A stretch of DNA of 64,000 nucleotides from Formosa sediminum (GTDB lineage Bacteria; Bacteroidota; Bacteroidia; Flavobacteriales; Flavobacteriaceae), in the NCBI RefSeq assembly GCF_007197735.1, contig NZ_CP041637.1, positions 3,009,001-3,073,000 of the forward strand, given 5' to 3'. The notes under the pieces were generated by a model. The model searched no databases and was not told the DNA's origin. It saw nothing but the letters and a program-made list of their open reading frames with translations. Of this stretch, positions 25,782 through 34,544 are shown one piece after another. Both the position numbers and the translations under genes were made by a program. Within the stretch, counting starts at the first letter, position 1, and every line of letters starts with the position of its first letter.

Positions 25782-26375
25782 ATGAATAACCCTAACAAAA
25801 CAGGCAAAAACACTGAAATAATCGCAATAAAAAAAAGCGATAAAAAAGTGTTTATTAAAATGGTAGAGTCACACTATGATGAATTGTATGTTTATTCTAA
25901 GAGTTTATGTCGTGACGAGTTACTGGCAAAAGATTTAGTACAAGACGTTTTTTTTAAATTGTGGGAAAAGAGAGAATCCCTTAATACTGATACTTTATTA
26001 AAAGGATGGTTATATAAAGCAATAAAAAATAAATATTTAGATCATATAAAAAAACACAGTCGAGAAACATTTTTTCTTGAAAAAACATTCTCAGATACAT
26101 TATCTACCGTCGTTCAGCAAGATTATAACGAAAACCTAGACAGAAAGCTTGAATTATTAGAACAAGAAATCCAGGTACTCCCAAAAAAATGCAAGCAAGT
26201 TTTAATTATGAGTAAAAAGGAAGGCTTAACTAATATCGAAATTGCAAATTATCTTGGTGTTTCCTTAAAGACAGTAGAGGGCCATCTCACAAAAGCCTTC
26301 AAAATTTTAAAAGATAATTTAAATGGAAAATATCAGTTTTTATTTACATTTTTATCTTTTAATAAAAAGCACTGA
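25782..26375 (+). CDS. ECF RNA polymerase sigma factor (Bacteroidota SusC/FecR type)
   Basis: This is a 197-residue sigma-70 family protein with region 2 (about 22-90, HYDELYVYSKSLCRDELLAKDLVQDVFFKLWEKRE) and region 4 (about 130-180, LPKKCKQVLIMSKKEGLTNIEIANYLGVSLKTVEGHLTKAFKILK). It is divergent from fecR across 109 bases. Together with FecR and the STN-carrying transporter it forms a complete surface-signalling switch that should drive the minus-strand genes from 25672 at least through 18516. Confidence 0.93.
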   Translation: MNNPNKTGKNTEIIAIKKSDKKVFIKMVESHYDELYVYSKSLCRDELLAKDLVQDVFFKLWEKRESLNTDTLLKGWLYKAIKNKYLDHIKKHSRETFFLEKTFSDTLSTVVQQDYNENLDRKLELLEQEIQVLPKKCKQVLIMSKKEGLTNIEIANYLGVSLKTVEGHLTKAFKILKDNLNGKYQFLFTFLSFNKKH

Positions 26376-26665
26376 AAGTATATTTTGAAAAGTATACCAC
26401 TTTTTAAAATGATTAAAATATACAGTGAGCAAAAAAACTAATACTACAAAGTCAATCTTTTCTCAAATAAAAATTCACTCCAAAACAAATCTAAACATAA
26501 TCCTAAAGTCCTCTTAAAGTTTAAAAAGCATTCTACTAGCTATTCTTAAAGTTGTAATTTTATTGAAGTAATTACGATTTTTGAAGTTGCTTTTTTTTTA
26601 TAAAGATCGTAAGTCAACGAATAAAAACAGGAATTACAATCTGTTTAAACATATAAAAAAAGAAT
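26376..26665. other. Gap of 290 bases without a gene
   Basis: The gap is AT-rich and holds no convincing frame. A small inverted repeat, AAACAG (26625-26630) and CTGTTT (26641-26646), lies shortly before the lipocalin-like gene. I see no clear promoter or terminator. Confidence 0.4.
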
Positions 26666-27124
26666 ATGAAAAATATAAAATTAAGAGATCAATTAGTTGG
26701 TGCATGGACATTAAAAGAGTTTACTCAAGAAAATGAAAACGGAGAGACAAGTTACCCTTTAGATAAGGATCCTTTAGGCTTTATTATGTATACTCCAGAC
26801 GGTTATATGTCTGCACAAATGCAGAAAAAAGACCGTAATTTATTTAAATCAGACGATATGTTTGCTGGTGAACCGGAAGAATATAAAAATGCTGCAAGTG
26901 GTTATTTGGCTTACTCTGGACGTTTTTCTGTAAATGAAATAAAAAAAACAGTGGCTCATGAATTAGATGTTAGTTTATTTCCTAATTGGTTAGGTAAACA
27001 GCAGGTACGTTTAATTAAATTAGAAAACAATATTTTAAATTTGGAAACCGAACAAGCTGTAATGTTTAATGGGGAATTACAAACAGCTAAAGTGGTATGG
27101 GAACGGGCTGTAGAAAACGTTTAA
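26666..27124 (+). CDS. Lipocalin-like domain protein
   Basis: This is a 152-residue cytosolic protein without signal peptide. It has the opening LVGAWTLKEF and the GFIMYTPDGYMSAQM segment of the lipocalin-like family (PF13924), small beta-barrels that bind hydrophobic ligands and often occur beside reductases or polyketide genes. The substrate is unknown. It is followed by the thioredoxin-like gene on the same strand after 91 bases. Confidence 0.8.
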   Translation: MKNIKLRDQLVGAWTLKEFTQENENGETSYPLDKDPLGFIMYTPDGYMSAQMQKKDRNLFKSDDMFAGEPEEYKNAASGYLAYSGRFSVNEIKKTVAHELDVSLFPNWLGKQQVRLIKLENNILNLETEQAVMFNGELQTAKVVWERAVENV

Positions 27125-27215
27125 ATAATATTTATTTGTACTTATTTAATAACAAGGTTTGTTTTACTTAAAATGATAAAACACTTAAATATGCAATCCG
27201 TTTAATTTATACACA

Positions 27216-27656
27216 ATGAATGAGCAAGTACAATCTGTGATTGTTAATGACTTGGAAAATAATCCCGTAAATTTAATGACCAAGTATGGGCATAAAGTAT
27301 GCTTATTCCTGATTTATAATAACGATTGTTTAGGGTGTACTGGACGAGCAATTCCTTTAGCGTACGAATTTATGCTACAGTTTCCTAACATTCAAGTAAT
27401 CGGAATTCATGCCGATTTTAAAAACAGAGAAGGTACAAAAGACACGATAAAAAGCATCTTTACAAGTGGTGAAATTCCATTTCCAATCTATATAGACAAA
27501 CATCACAAGGTTTACGACCAATTTCAATCTGAAGGCACACCTCAATGGCTGCTCTTTACGGAAAACGGCGAATTATTTCGTTCTATTTTTGGATCTCAAG
27601 ATAACGCTCAAAACAGACTGTATTATGCATTAGAGAGTCTTATAAGCAATACATAA
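27216..27656 (+). CDS. Thioredoxin-like / AhpC-TSA-type redox protein
   Basis: This is a 146-residue thioredoxin-fold protein with no signal peptide. It has the redox motif NDCLGCTG (CxxC, about residues 38-45), a peroxiredoxin-like insert (IQVIGIHADFKNREGTKDTIKS) and the cis-proline loop GTPQWLLF. This resembles AhpC-TSA/redoxin proteins that reduce disulfides or peroxides. It stands alone between the lipocalin-like gene and a convergent dehydrogenase gene, with no clear terminator in the 57-base gap. Confidence 0.78.
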   Translation: MNEQVQSVIVNDLENNPVNLMTKYGHKVCLFLIYNNDCLGCTGRAIPLAYEFMLQFPNIQVIGIHADFKNREGTKDTIKSIFTSGEIPFPIYIDKHHKVYDQFQSEGTPQWLLFTENGELFRSIFGSQDNAQNRLYYALESLISNT

Positions 27657-27713
27657 AAAAGTTACTTACTTTAATTTTAAGTGTTTAATATTTTAACTTT
27701 AATATCTATTTAA

Positions 27714-28454
27714 TTAAGCCATTCCTCCATTTGCACCTATATTTTGTCCCGAAATCCATTTGGCTTCATCGGTCGCTAAAAACGCTACAACTTGTGCTAT
27801 ATCAATAGGATTTCCCAATCGCTTAAATGCATTTTTACTAGCCAATTCTTCAATAAAAGCTTCCGATTTTCCTTTTAAAAATAATTCTGTTTCTGTAGGT
27901 CCTGGTAATACACAATTTACGTTAATTCCACGCGCTCCTATTTCTTTGGCAAAAACTTTACTCATCTGTTCTATAGCTATTTTAGAAGCAGAATAAATGC
28001 CATAAGTAGGAAAGATTGTTCGTGTAACTGTTGAAGACAGATTAATGATACTTCCATGATCTGCTAATTTAGTAGAAGCTTCTCTTAACGTATAAAAAAC
28101 ACCTTTAACATTAACATTCATTTGCTTGTCAAACATATCGTCTGTTACATCTTCAATTTTAGCATTATCCATAACACCAGCATTATTAACTAAAATATCT
28201 ATCTTACCAAAATGCGATAAAGAGTCATCAAACAAACGTTTTACATCCTTAATTACACTTATATCTGCCTGTACACATAAAACCTCGCTATCTAATGCTT
28301 CAAGCTGTTTTACAACCTTTAAAGCGCCTTCTTTATCTGATGCATAGTTAACAACAATTTTTGCACCCTTTTTTGCCAATTCTTTAGCAATTTCTGCACC
28401 TATTCCTTTAGACGATCCTGTAACAATCGCCACTTTTCCTTTTAAACTACTCAT
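27714..28454 (-). CDS. Short-chain dehydrogenase/reductase (SDR), classical type
   Basis: This is a 246-residue cytosolic NAD(P)-dependent oxidoreductase. The cofactor motif TGSSKGIGAE lies at about 13-22, NNAG at about 89-92, the catalytic Ser in NLSS and the YSASK pair near 153-157, and the usual C-terminal FLATDEAKWISGQNIGANGG. The length is standard. The closest class is 3-oxoacyl-ACP reductase-like or glucose dehydrogenase-like SDRs; the substrate cannot be told. Upstream of its start are two identical 12-bp palindromes, so it is probably under a dedicated repressor encoded elsewhere. Confidence 0.9.
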   Translation of the reverse strand: MSSLKGKVAIVTGSSKGIGAEIAKELAKKGAKIVVNYASDKEGALKVVKQLEALDSEVLCVQADISVIKDVKRLFDDSLSHFGKIDILVNNAGVMDNAKIEDVTDDMFDKQMNVNVKGVFYTLREASTKLADHGSIINLSSTVTRTIFPTYGIYSASKIAIEQMSKVFAKEIGARGINVNCVLPGPTETELFLKGKSEAFIEELASKNAFKRLGNPIDIAQVVAFLATDEAKWISGQNIGANGGMA

Positions 28455-28485
28455 ATTTAATTTTTAAAATAGTTAAGCGTATTAG

Positions 28486-28526
28486 TTATAGCTATAATTT
28501 AACTCGATTTTAAATTATAGCTATAA
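28486..28526. promoter_or_regulatory. Pair of identical 12-bp palindromes upstream of the SDR gene
   Basis: TTATAGCTATAA occurs at 28486-28497 and again at 28515-28526, 29 bases apart start to start (close to three helical turns). Each copy is a perfect palindrome. They lie 32-72 bases upstream of the SDR start at 28454, where its promoter should be. No regulator gene is adjacent. Confidence 0.55.
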
Positions 28527-28592
28527 TAAATATAAATTTAATTTTTAAAACTGTATGTTTTATATCACATTACAATTTAAATAAATACTACT

Positions 28593-29198
28593 TTACATGT
28601 TTATTGTTAATTTATTAAGTTCGCCTTTATCAATAATTCCGTTTAAGTTTTTATCTATAAAAACAGCTAAATAAAACTGAGATAAATCTGTGTTTTCCAT
28701 ACTCATCGTTTTATCATCATAAACGAGAGAATTAATTTCGAATTCTAAATGCAATAATGAATCGGATTCACTTAAAAGTTTTAATCTTTTGCTAGTTGAA
28801 TCTTTATACATGGTATAATGATGACCATCATTCATAAAATATAAATGCTCGTAAGATCCGCTTCTATTTGCAGCTATTCCTGAACCTGAAGCAAAACAAG
28901 GCAAATATTGTGTTGCTATTCCAATTTTTACCTTATCGAACTCTGATTTATCTCTAAAAGCTGCAATACGTGCAGCATATAATAAGTTATTTTCAAGATT
29001 ATATGCTTTATTATAAAAACGTAAAGAAAATGGGGCTTTATTTAAATTAACTGTTTTTGAAGCTGTTTTAATTGGAATTTCAGATTCATTTTGAAACACA
29101 GAAAGTTTCGTTTTAAAATTGTCTTTGTTAGTTTTTACCGACTTACAAGCTTGTGTAGTAAACACAAGTAGAATGGCTAAAAATTTTAATAATTTCAT
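28593..29198 (-). CDS. Lipoprotein of unknown family with an EF-hand-like loop
   Basis: I do not recognise this family. The 201-residue protein has a lipoprotein signal (VFTTQAC, Cys 18). The mature part is beta-rich with no membrane helix and includes a GSGIAANRSGSYEHLYF segment and a single HH pair. Close to the C-terminus, DKNLNGIIDKGEL matches the 12-residue calcium loop of EF-hand or dockerin motifs (D, N, N, I, D, E at the right places), so it may bind Ca2+. It lies alone, 138 bases from the SDR gene. Confidence 0.7.
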   Translation of the reverse strand: MKLLKFLAILLVFTTQACKSVKTNKDNFKTKLSVFQNESEIPIKTASKTVNLNKAPFSLRFYNKAYNLENNLLYAARIAAFRDKSEFDKVKIGIATQYLPCFASGSGIAANRSGSYEHLYFMNDGHHYTMYKDSTSKRLKLLSESDSLLHLEFEINSLVYDDKTMSMENTDLSQFYLAVFIDKNLNGIIDKGELNKLTINM

Positions 29199-29357
29199 TT
29201 TTTTAAGACGTTTAAAAAAGGGTTAATTAATATAGAATTAAGCGCTACAACTATAAATATATACAGATATAAAATCTAATTAGAATTTAGTTTACTATTT
29301 TATTTCAACTTATTAATAGATAACTAAAATTCAATTTTACTATTAATTAGATTTGAT

Positions 29358-29726
29358 TTATTCACGCATAATTTTATCTAATTTTCTACCTTTAGCTAAT
29401 TCATCAACCAACTTATCTAGATATCTACATTGTCTGTAAATTTCAAATTCATCAGGTATTTCTTCAATTCGATATCCGCAAATTACGCCTTTTATTAAAG
29501 CTGCCTTCGGATGTAAAGTAGCTTCATTAAAAAACGTTTCAAAAGTCACTTTTTCATCAATAAGCGTTTGTATTTGATTTTCACTATATCCTGTTAACCA
29601 ACTTATAACTTGATCTAACTCATTTTTAGTCCGTCCACGCTTTATTAATCGGTTTAGATAAAGTGGATAAATTGATGCAAAAATCATTTTTGCAACTTTT
29701 TCATTTTTCTCTGCTGTAACTTGCAT
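29358..29726 (-). CDS. DUF2200 family protein
   Basis: This 122-residue small, soluble protein matches DUF2200 over its whole length: KVAKMIFASIYPLYLNRLIKRGRTKNELDQVISWLTGYSE at the start and the ICGYRIEEIPDEFEIYRQCRYLDKLVDELAKG end. The family has no known activity; the fold is all-alpha. Nothing in the neighbourhood suggests a role. The 216 bases between it and the efflux operon hold only the hairpin at 29892. Confidence 0.85.
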   Translation of the reverse strand: MQVTAEKNEKVAKMIFASIYPLYLNRLIKRGRTKNELDQVISWLTGYSENQIQTLIDEKVTFETFFNEATLHPKAALIKGVICGYRIEEIPDEFEIYRQCRYLDKLVDELAKGRKLDKIMRE

Positions 29727-29891
29727 ATTAGTTTGGATAAATATTTTTATAAAGGTATTTAAACTACAATGCTAAACCTATAATAATATATTTGCACATG
29801 TTTTTTTATCACATTTAAGCATCTAATTTAACAAATAAAAACTGGATATAACAGCTGCTGCTGTACTGTACATTTACTTTATAAAACACAA

Positions 29892-29920
29892 AACGCGATA
29901 CCCTATAAGCGTATCGCGTT
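29892..29920 (-). terminator. Terminator of the RND efflux operon
   Basis: AACGCGATAC and GTATCGCGTT form a 10-bp stem with a 9-base loop, 24 bases after the stop of the outer-membrane subunit. A T-rich tract follows on the minus strand. Confidence 0.75.
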
Positions 29921-29943
29921 CTATAACTAATTGTATTATTAAA

Positions 29944-31356
29944 TTATTGTAAATCTTGCCAACCGCCACCTAAAGCATGATACAATTGTACTACAGCTTC
30001 TAACTCTTGAAGTTTGTCACTAACACCATCTAACTGTGCATCTAACAAACTATTTTTAGTAGTTAAAACATCTGTATAATTTGTGCTCGAAGAATATTCT
30101 AAAAGGGCTTCAGTATATTCTACAGATCGCTCTAAAGCAGAAATTTGATTGGACCGCGAAACCTGTTTTTCTTTCGCTTTTTTATACGAATAAAGCGCAT
30201 TAGAAATTTCTCCTCCAGCAGTTAACCACGTTAATTTATAATCGTAAAAAGCTTGTTGTTGTACAGATTGATTAGTTTTTAAACGGGCTTTATTTTCTCC
30301 ATTAGAAAAAATAGGTTGAGTTAAACCACCAATAAGATTAAAGAACACCGAATTATCAAAGAAATCGGTTAAATTTAAGGACGATAATCCTCCGTTAGCT
30401 GTTATTGTTAATGACGGATAAAAATAGGTTTTAGCCATATTTACATCTTCAAAAGCACTTCTAAATTCTAATTCTGCAGCCTGAATATCTGGTCTGTTTC
30501 TTAACAAAGTAGAAGGAATACCTAATTGCAAATCTGTATACGGAGATTGTTCCTTTAAAGTAGTACGTTCTATAGGCCCTGGCGCTCTACCAAGTAATAT
30601 AGACAATGCATTTTCTGCCTCTAAAATACTTGTTTCAATATCAGGTATAGAAGTTTCTATCTCGTATCTACTAGCTTCACTTTGTACCACTGCTGCACCA
30701 TCAACTACAGCCGATTCTTTTAAATATTTCATGGTTTCCTGATCCCCAATTCTATTTTCTAAAGTCTTTTTTGTAATCTTTAATTGTTCATCTAGTGCTA
30801 ATAAATTATAATAAGCTACTGCAATATCTGATATAAGTTGGGTTTGTACTGCACGAGTTGCTGCTTCGGTTTGTAAAAACGAAGCTAAAACTGAACGCTT
30901 ACTGCTACGAAGTTTTCCCCAAACATCAATTTCCCAACTACTACTTAATTGCCCTAAATAAGAGGTGGTGTTTAAATTAATACCCGTTACTCCTCCTAAA
31001 TTTAAAGAAGCTTGTGAGGTTTGAGCTCTAGTAACTTGAGCAGATCCTTCTAAACTAGGTAAAAATGCCAATTTAGCTTGTACTAAACTTGCTTGGGCCT
31101 GGTTTATATTTTCTAAAGCTACTTTTAAGTCTAGATTATTTTGTAAACCTTCTGCAATAAGGTCTTGTAAAACAGTATCGTTTATTATCTTTTTCCAAGA
31201 TAAAGTGGCAAACGATGTGGTGTCATCAATAATTGTATCTCTATATTGTTCAACAAAATCTTGCTTTGGTGTGCTATACTTTTTAGTAACTACACCACAA
31301 CTTTGTAACGTTAATACAATTATAATAATAGGAATTATATAAGTTTTTAATTTCAT
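29944..31356 (-). CDS. RND efflux outer-membrane channel (TolC/OprM type lipoprotein)
   Basis: The start at 31356 is chosen because it gives a lipoprotein signal (MKLKTYIIPIIIIVLTLQSC) and removes the overlap with the permease gene; the frame is open for 27 more codons upstream. The 470-residue product belongs to the OEP family: two repeats of long helices (for example QDLIAEGLQNNLDLKVALENINQAQASLVQAKLAFLPSL near the start and PDIQAAELEFRSAFEDVNMAKTYFYPSLTITAN in the second half) and a GNxxxx-type outer-membrane start. It is the exit duct for the pump encoded just upstream. Confidence 0.92.
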   Translation of the reverse strand: MKLKTYIIPIIIIVLTLQSCGVVTKKYSTPKQDFVEQYRDTIIDDTTSFATLSWKKIINDTVLQDLIAEGLQNNLDLKVALENINQAQASLVQAKLAFLPSLEGSAQVTRAQTSQASLNLGGVTGINLNTTSYLGQLSSSWEIDVWGKLRSSKRSVLASFLQTEAATRAVQTQLISDIAVAYYNLLALDEQLKITKKTLENRIGDQETMKYLKESAVVDGAAVVQSEASRYEIETSIPDIETSILEAENALSILLGRAPGPIERTTLKEQSPYTDLQLGIPSTLLRNRPDIQAAELEFRSAFEDVNMAKTYFYPSLTITANGGLSSLNLTDFFDNSVFFNLIGGLTQPIFSNGENKARLKTNQSVQQQAFYDYKLTWLTAGGEISNALYSYKKAKEKQVSRSNQISALERSVEYTEALLEYSSSTNYTDVLTTKNSLLDAQLDGVSDKLQELEAVVQLYHALGGGWQDLQ

Positions 31357-31366
31357 GTTATTGTAT

Positions 31367-34300
31367 TTATGAGTGTAATGGTAATTCATTTTCATCTTCA
31401 TCATCTTCGTCTCCCCAATCGTGATTAGGCACTCCAACTATTTTTTCTTGAAGTGTTTGGAAAATGATAAAAAGTACAGGTACAACCATTATTCCTAATA
31501 TAGTACCAATTAACATTCCTCCAATAGCACCTGTACCAATAGCTCTGTTACCTACAGCACCAGCACCTGTAGAAATCATTAACGGAAATAAACCGAAAAT
31601 AAACGCAAATGATGTCATTAAAATAGGTCTAAATCGTGCTATTGCTCCATCAATACCTGATTGAATAATGGATTCTCCTTCTCGTCTTCGCTGTATGGCA
31701 AACTCCACAATTAAAATGGCATTTTTAGCCAGTAACCCAATTAACATCACTAATGTAATCTGTATGTAAATGTTGTTACTAATACCAAATAAATTCGCAA
31801 ATATTAAAACTCCTGAAAGCCCAGCTGGAACAGATAACAAAACAGCTACCGGAAGTATAAAGCTCTCATATTGAGCACATAGCAAGAAATAAACAAATAT
31901 AAAACATAACATAAATATATAAACGGTTTGGCTACCTGCTGAAATTTCTTCTCTTGTCATCCCTGAAAATTCATATCCATAACCGGTTGGTAAAGTTTCT
32001 GCGGCTACTTCTTCAATAGCGTTAATAGCGTCACCAGAACTATAGCCTGCATTAGGAGCTCCACTTATTTTTGCTGCCGTAAATAAGTTAAAACGCGTTA
32101 AACTTTGTGGTCCGTACACCCTTTTTAAGGTTATAAACTCAGTAATAGGTGCCATAACTCCATTGGCATTTTTAACTTTTATGGCATTTAAACTTTCTAG
32201 ATTGGCTCTAAAATTAGGTTCACCTTGATAAATAACACGATATTGCTTACCGAATTTATTAAAGTTTGAGGCATATACACCACTTAAATACCCTTGCATG
32301 ACACTTAATACGCCTTCTACATCTAAACCTGCTAGTTTTGTTTTAGCGACATCAACAACTACTTCATATTGAGGAAACGTAGGATCGAACGTTGTGCTGG
32401 CATACTGTATTTCTGGTCGTTTACTCAATGCTTCAATAAAATCTTGACTAACCTTATAAAGTGCATCTACAGTACCTCCACTTTGGTCTTGCAACTGTAC
32501 TTCAAACCCGTTACTTAAACCAAACCCTGTAACGGTTGGCGGAGCAAAAAATATCATTCTAGCATCTTTCATGGTTGCTGTTTTTGCAAACAACTGATTA
32601 ATGATATCTTGTACACTTTGTCCATCTCCCGTACGCTCATCCCAAGGTTTCAGTTTTAAGATAAACATACCATAATTAGACCCTGTACCACTAATAAAAC
32701 CACGACCTGTAGCTCTTAAAAATGCATTTACTTCTGGTATGTCTTCCACTATTTTTTGTAATTCATCTAATACTTCATCTGTTCTTTCTAAAGATGATGC
32801 CGCAGGTAAACTTACATCGGCAAAAACAATTCCTTGATCTTCATCAGGTACAAAACCTGTTGCCGTAGTATTCATTAAATAAACGAACAACCCAATAAAA
32901 ACAACAATAACACCAATAACAATCGCTTTCTTACGAATTAAAAATGTTAATGCATTTTTATATTTAGAAGTTGTTTTCTCAAAACCTACATTAAATGCCA
33001 CATAGAAGCGTTGTAAATAACTTTTTGACTGATGTTCTTCGTGTGGTTTTAAAAGCAAAGCACATAAGGCAGGACTTAAGGTTAATGCATTTATAGCAGA
33101 TAATATAATTGCTATAGCAAGTGTAATACCAAACTGTTGATAGAAAACCCCAGACGATCCGCTAATAAATGTTACTGGAATAAATACTGCAGACATCACC
33201 AAGGTAATAGAAATAATTGCCCCAGAAATTTCACTCATGGCATCTAAACTTGCTTTTCGGGCAGATTTATATCCCGAATCTAATTTAGCATGTACTGCTT
33301 CAACCACAACAATAGCATCATCTACCACTATACCAATAGCGAGCATTAACGCAAATAAAGTTAATAAATTAATGGTAAACCCAAATACACTTAAGAAAAA
33401 GAAAGTTCCCACAACAGCTACAGGTACAGATATAGCGGGAATTAATGTAGAACGCCAATCTTGTAAGAAAATAAAAACCACAAGAAAAACCAATAAGAAT
33501 GCTTCTAATAACGTGTGAATTACTTTCTCAATAGACGCATCTAAAAAATCATTTGCATTTACCATTTCGGTATATTTTATACCTTCAGGGAAATTTTTAG
33601 AAGCCTCTTTTAAAGCCGCAAGTGACTGAGCAACTACTTCTTGAGCATTAGATCCGGCAGATTGTGCTATAGCGACACCAGTACCTGGTTTACCTTTAAT
33701 GGTAGTAGATGTACTATATGATTGTGATCCTAATTCTACTCTCGCAACGTCCTTTAAACGTAGAATACGCCCATCATCTGTAGTCTTAATAATAATATCT
33801 TCAAAATCGGTTGCATTTTGTAATTTACCCTTGTATTTTAAAGTATATTGATAGGCTTGTTCACCTTGTAAACCTAATTCTCCTGGTGCTGCTTCTAAGT
33901 TTTGATCATCAAGCGCTGTAGTAATATCAGAAGGAATTAAACCATAGTTAGCCATAATATTAGCTTTTAGCCATATACGCATACTATAGTCTCTTGAACT
34001 AAATGCTGAAGCACTACCAACTCCATTAATTCTTTTTAATACTGGAATTAAATTAATTTCAGCATAATTCTGAATAAATTCTTCGTCATAAATATCGTTT
34101 TCACTGTATAATCCAAAAATAAAGACATTACTACTTTGTTGCTTTTCTGTAGTAACACCAGCCTGAGTTACTTCTGAAGGTAATAGGTTTGTAGCTGTAG
34201 ATACACTATTTTGAACATTTACTGCTGCAATATCAGGATCTGTACCTAATTCAAAATATACACTTATACTAGCCGAGCCACTAGTTGCTGTAGAGGTCAT

Positions 34301-34531
34301 ATAGGTCATACCCTCAACACCATTAATTGCTTCTTCTAATGGTACAATAACACTATTTAATACGGCTTCAGCATTAGCTCCATCATAAGAGGCTGAGACC
34401 TGTACCGTAGGTGGTGCAATATCTGGATATTGAGATATTGGTAATGTTGTAATTCCAATAAGTCCTAAAATTAAAACGATTATAGAAATTACCGCCGAAA
34501 GAACCGGTCGCTTTATAAATTTATTAAACAT
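31367..34531 (-). CDS. RND multidrug efflux permease (AcrB/HAE1 type)
   Basis: This 1054-residue inner-membrane proton/drug antiporter has 12 membrane helices and two large periplasmic loops. Helix 4 has the proton-relay Asp pair (MLAIGIVVDDAIVVVEAV), helix 10 the matching Lys region (LVMLIGLLAKNAILIVEFAIQ), and the N-terminus the usual FIKRPVLSAVISIIVLILGLI. The length is typical. It is placed between the adaptor gene (14 bases upstream) and the outer-membrane channel gene. The acidic C-terminal tail (DWGDEDDEDENE) is more charged than usual. Confidence 0.96.
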   Translation of the reverse strand: MFNKFIKRPVLSAVISIIVLILGLIGITTLPISQYPDIAPPTVQVSASYDGANAEAVLNSVIVPLEEAINGVEGMTYMTSTATSGSASISVYFELGTDPDIAAVNVQNSVSTATNLLPSEVTQAGVTTEKQQSSNVFIFGLYSENDIYDEEFIQNYAEINLIPVLKRINGVGSASAFSSRDYSMRIWLKANIMANYGLIPSDITTALDDQNLEAAPGELGLQGEQAYQYTLKYKGKLQNATDFEDIIIKTTDDGRILRLKDVARVELGSQSYSTSTTIKGKPGTGVAIAQSAGSNAQEVVAQSLAALKEASKNFPEGIKYTEMVNANDFLDASIEKVIHTLLEAFLLVFLVVFIFLQDWRSTLIPAISVPVAVVGTFFFLSVFGFTINLLTLFALMLAIGIVVDDAIVVVEAVHAKLDSGYKSARKASLDAMSEISGAIISITLVMSAVFIPVTFISGSSGVFYQQFGITLAIAIILSAINALTLSPALCALLLKPHEEHQSKSYLQRFYVAFNVGFEKTTSKYKNALTFLIRKKAIVIGVIVVFIGLFVYLMNTTATGFVPDEDQGIVFADVSLPAASSLERTDEVLDELQKIVEDIPEVNAFLRATGRGFISGTGSNYGMFILKLKPWDERTGDGQSVQDIINQLFAKTATMKDARMIFFAPPTVTGFGLSNGFEVQLQDQSGGTVDALYKVSQDFIEALSKRPEIQYASTTFDPTFPQYEVVVDVAKTKLAGLDVEGVLSVMQGYLSGVYASNFNKFGKQYRVIYQGEPNFRANLESLNAIKVKNANGVMAPITEFITLKRVYGPQSLTRFNLFTAAKISGAPNAGYSSGDAINAIEEVAAETLPTGYGYEFSGMTREEISAGSQTVYIFMLCFIFVYFLLCAQYESFILPVAVLLSVPAGLSGVLIFANLFGISNNIYIQITLVMLIGLLAKNAILIVEFAIQRRREGESIIQSGIDGAIARFRPILMTSFAFIFGLFPLMISTGAGAVGNRAIGTGAIGGMLIGTILGIMVVPVLFIIFQTLQEKIVGVPNHDWGDEDDEDENELPLHS

Positions 34532-34544
34532 AATTCCTACTATT

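Noticed and set aside
26625-26646. Hairpin AAACAG...CTGTTT before the lipocalin-like gene as a riboswitch
   Set aside because: A 6-bp stem alone in AT-rich DNA is too weak and has no conserved surrounding bases that I know.
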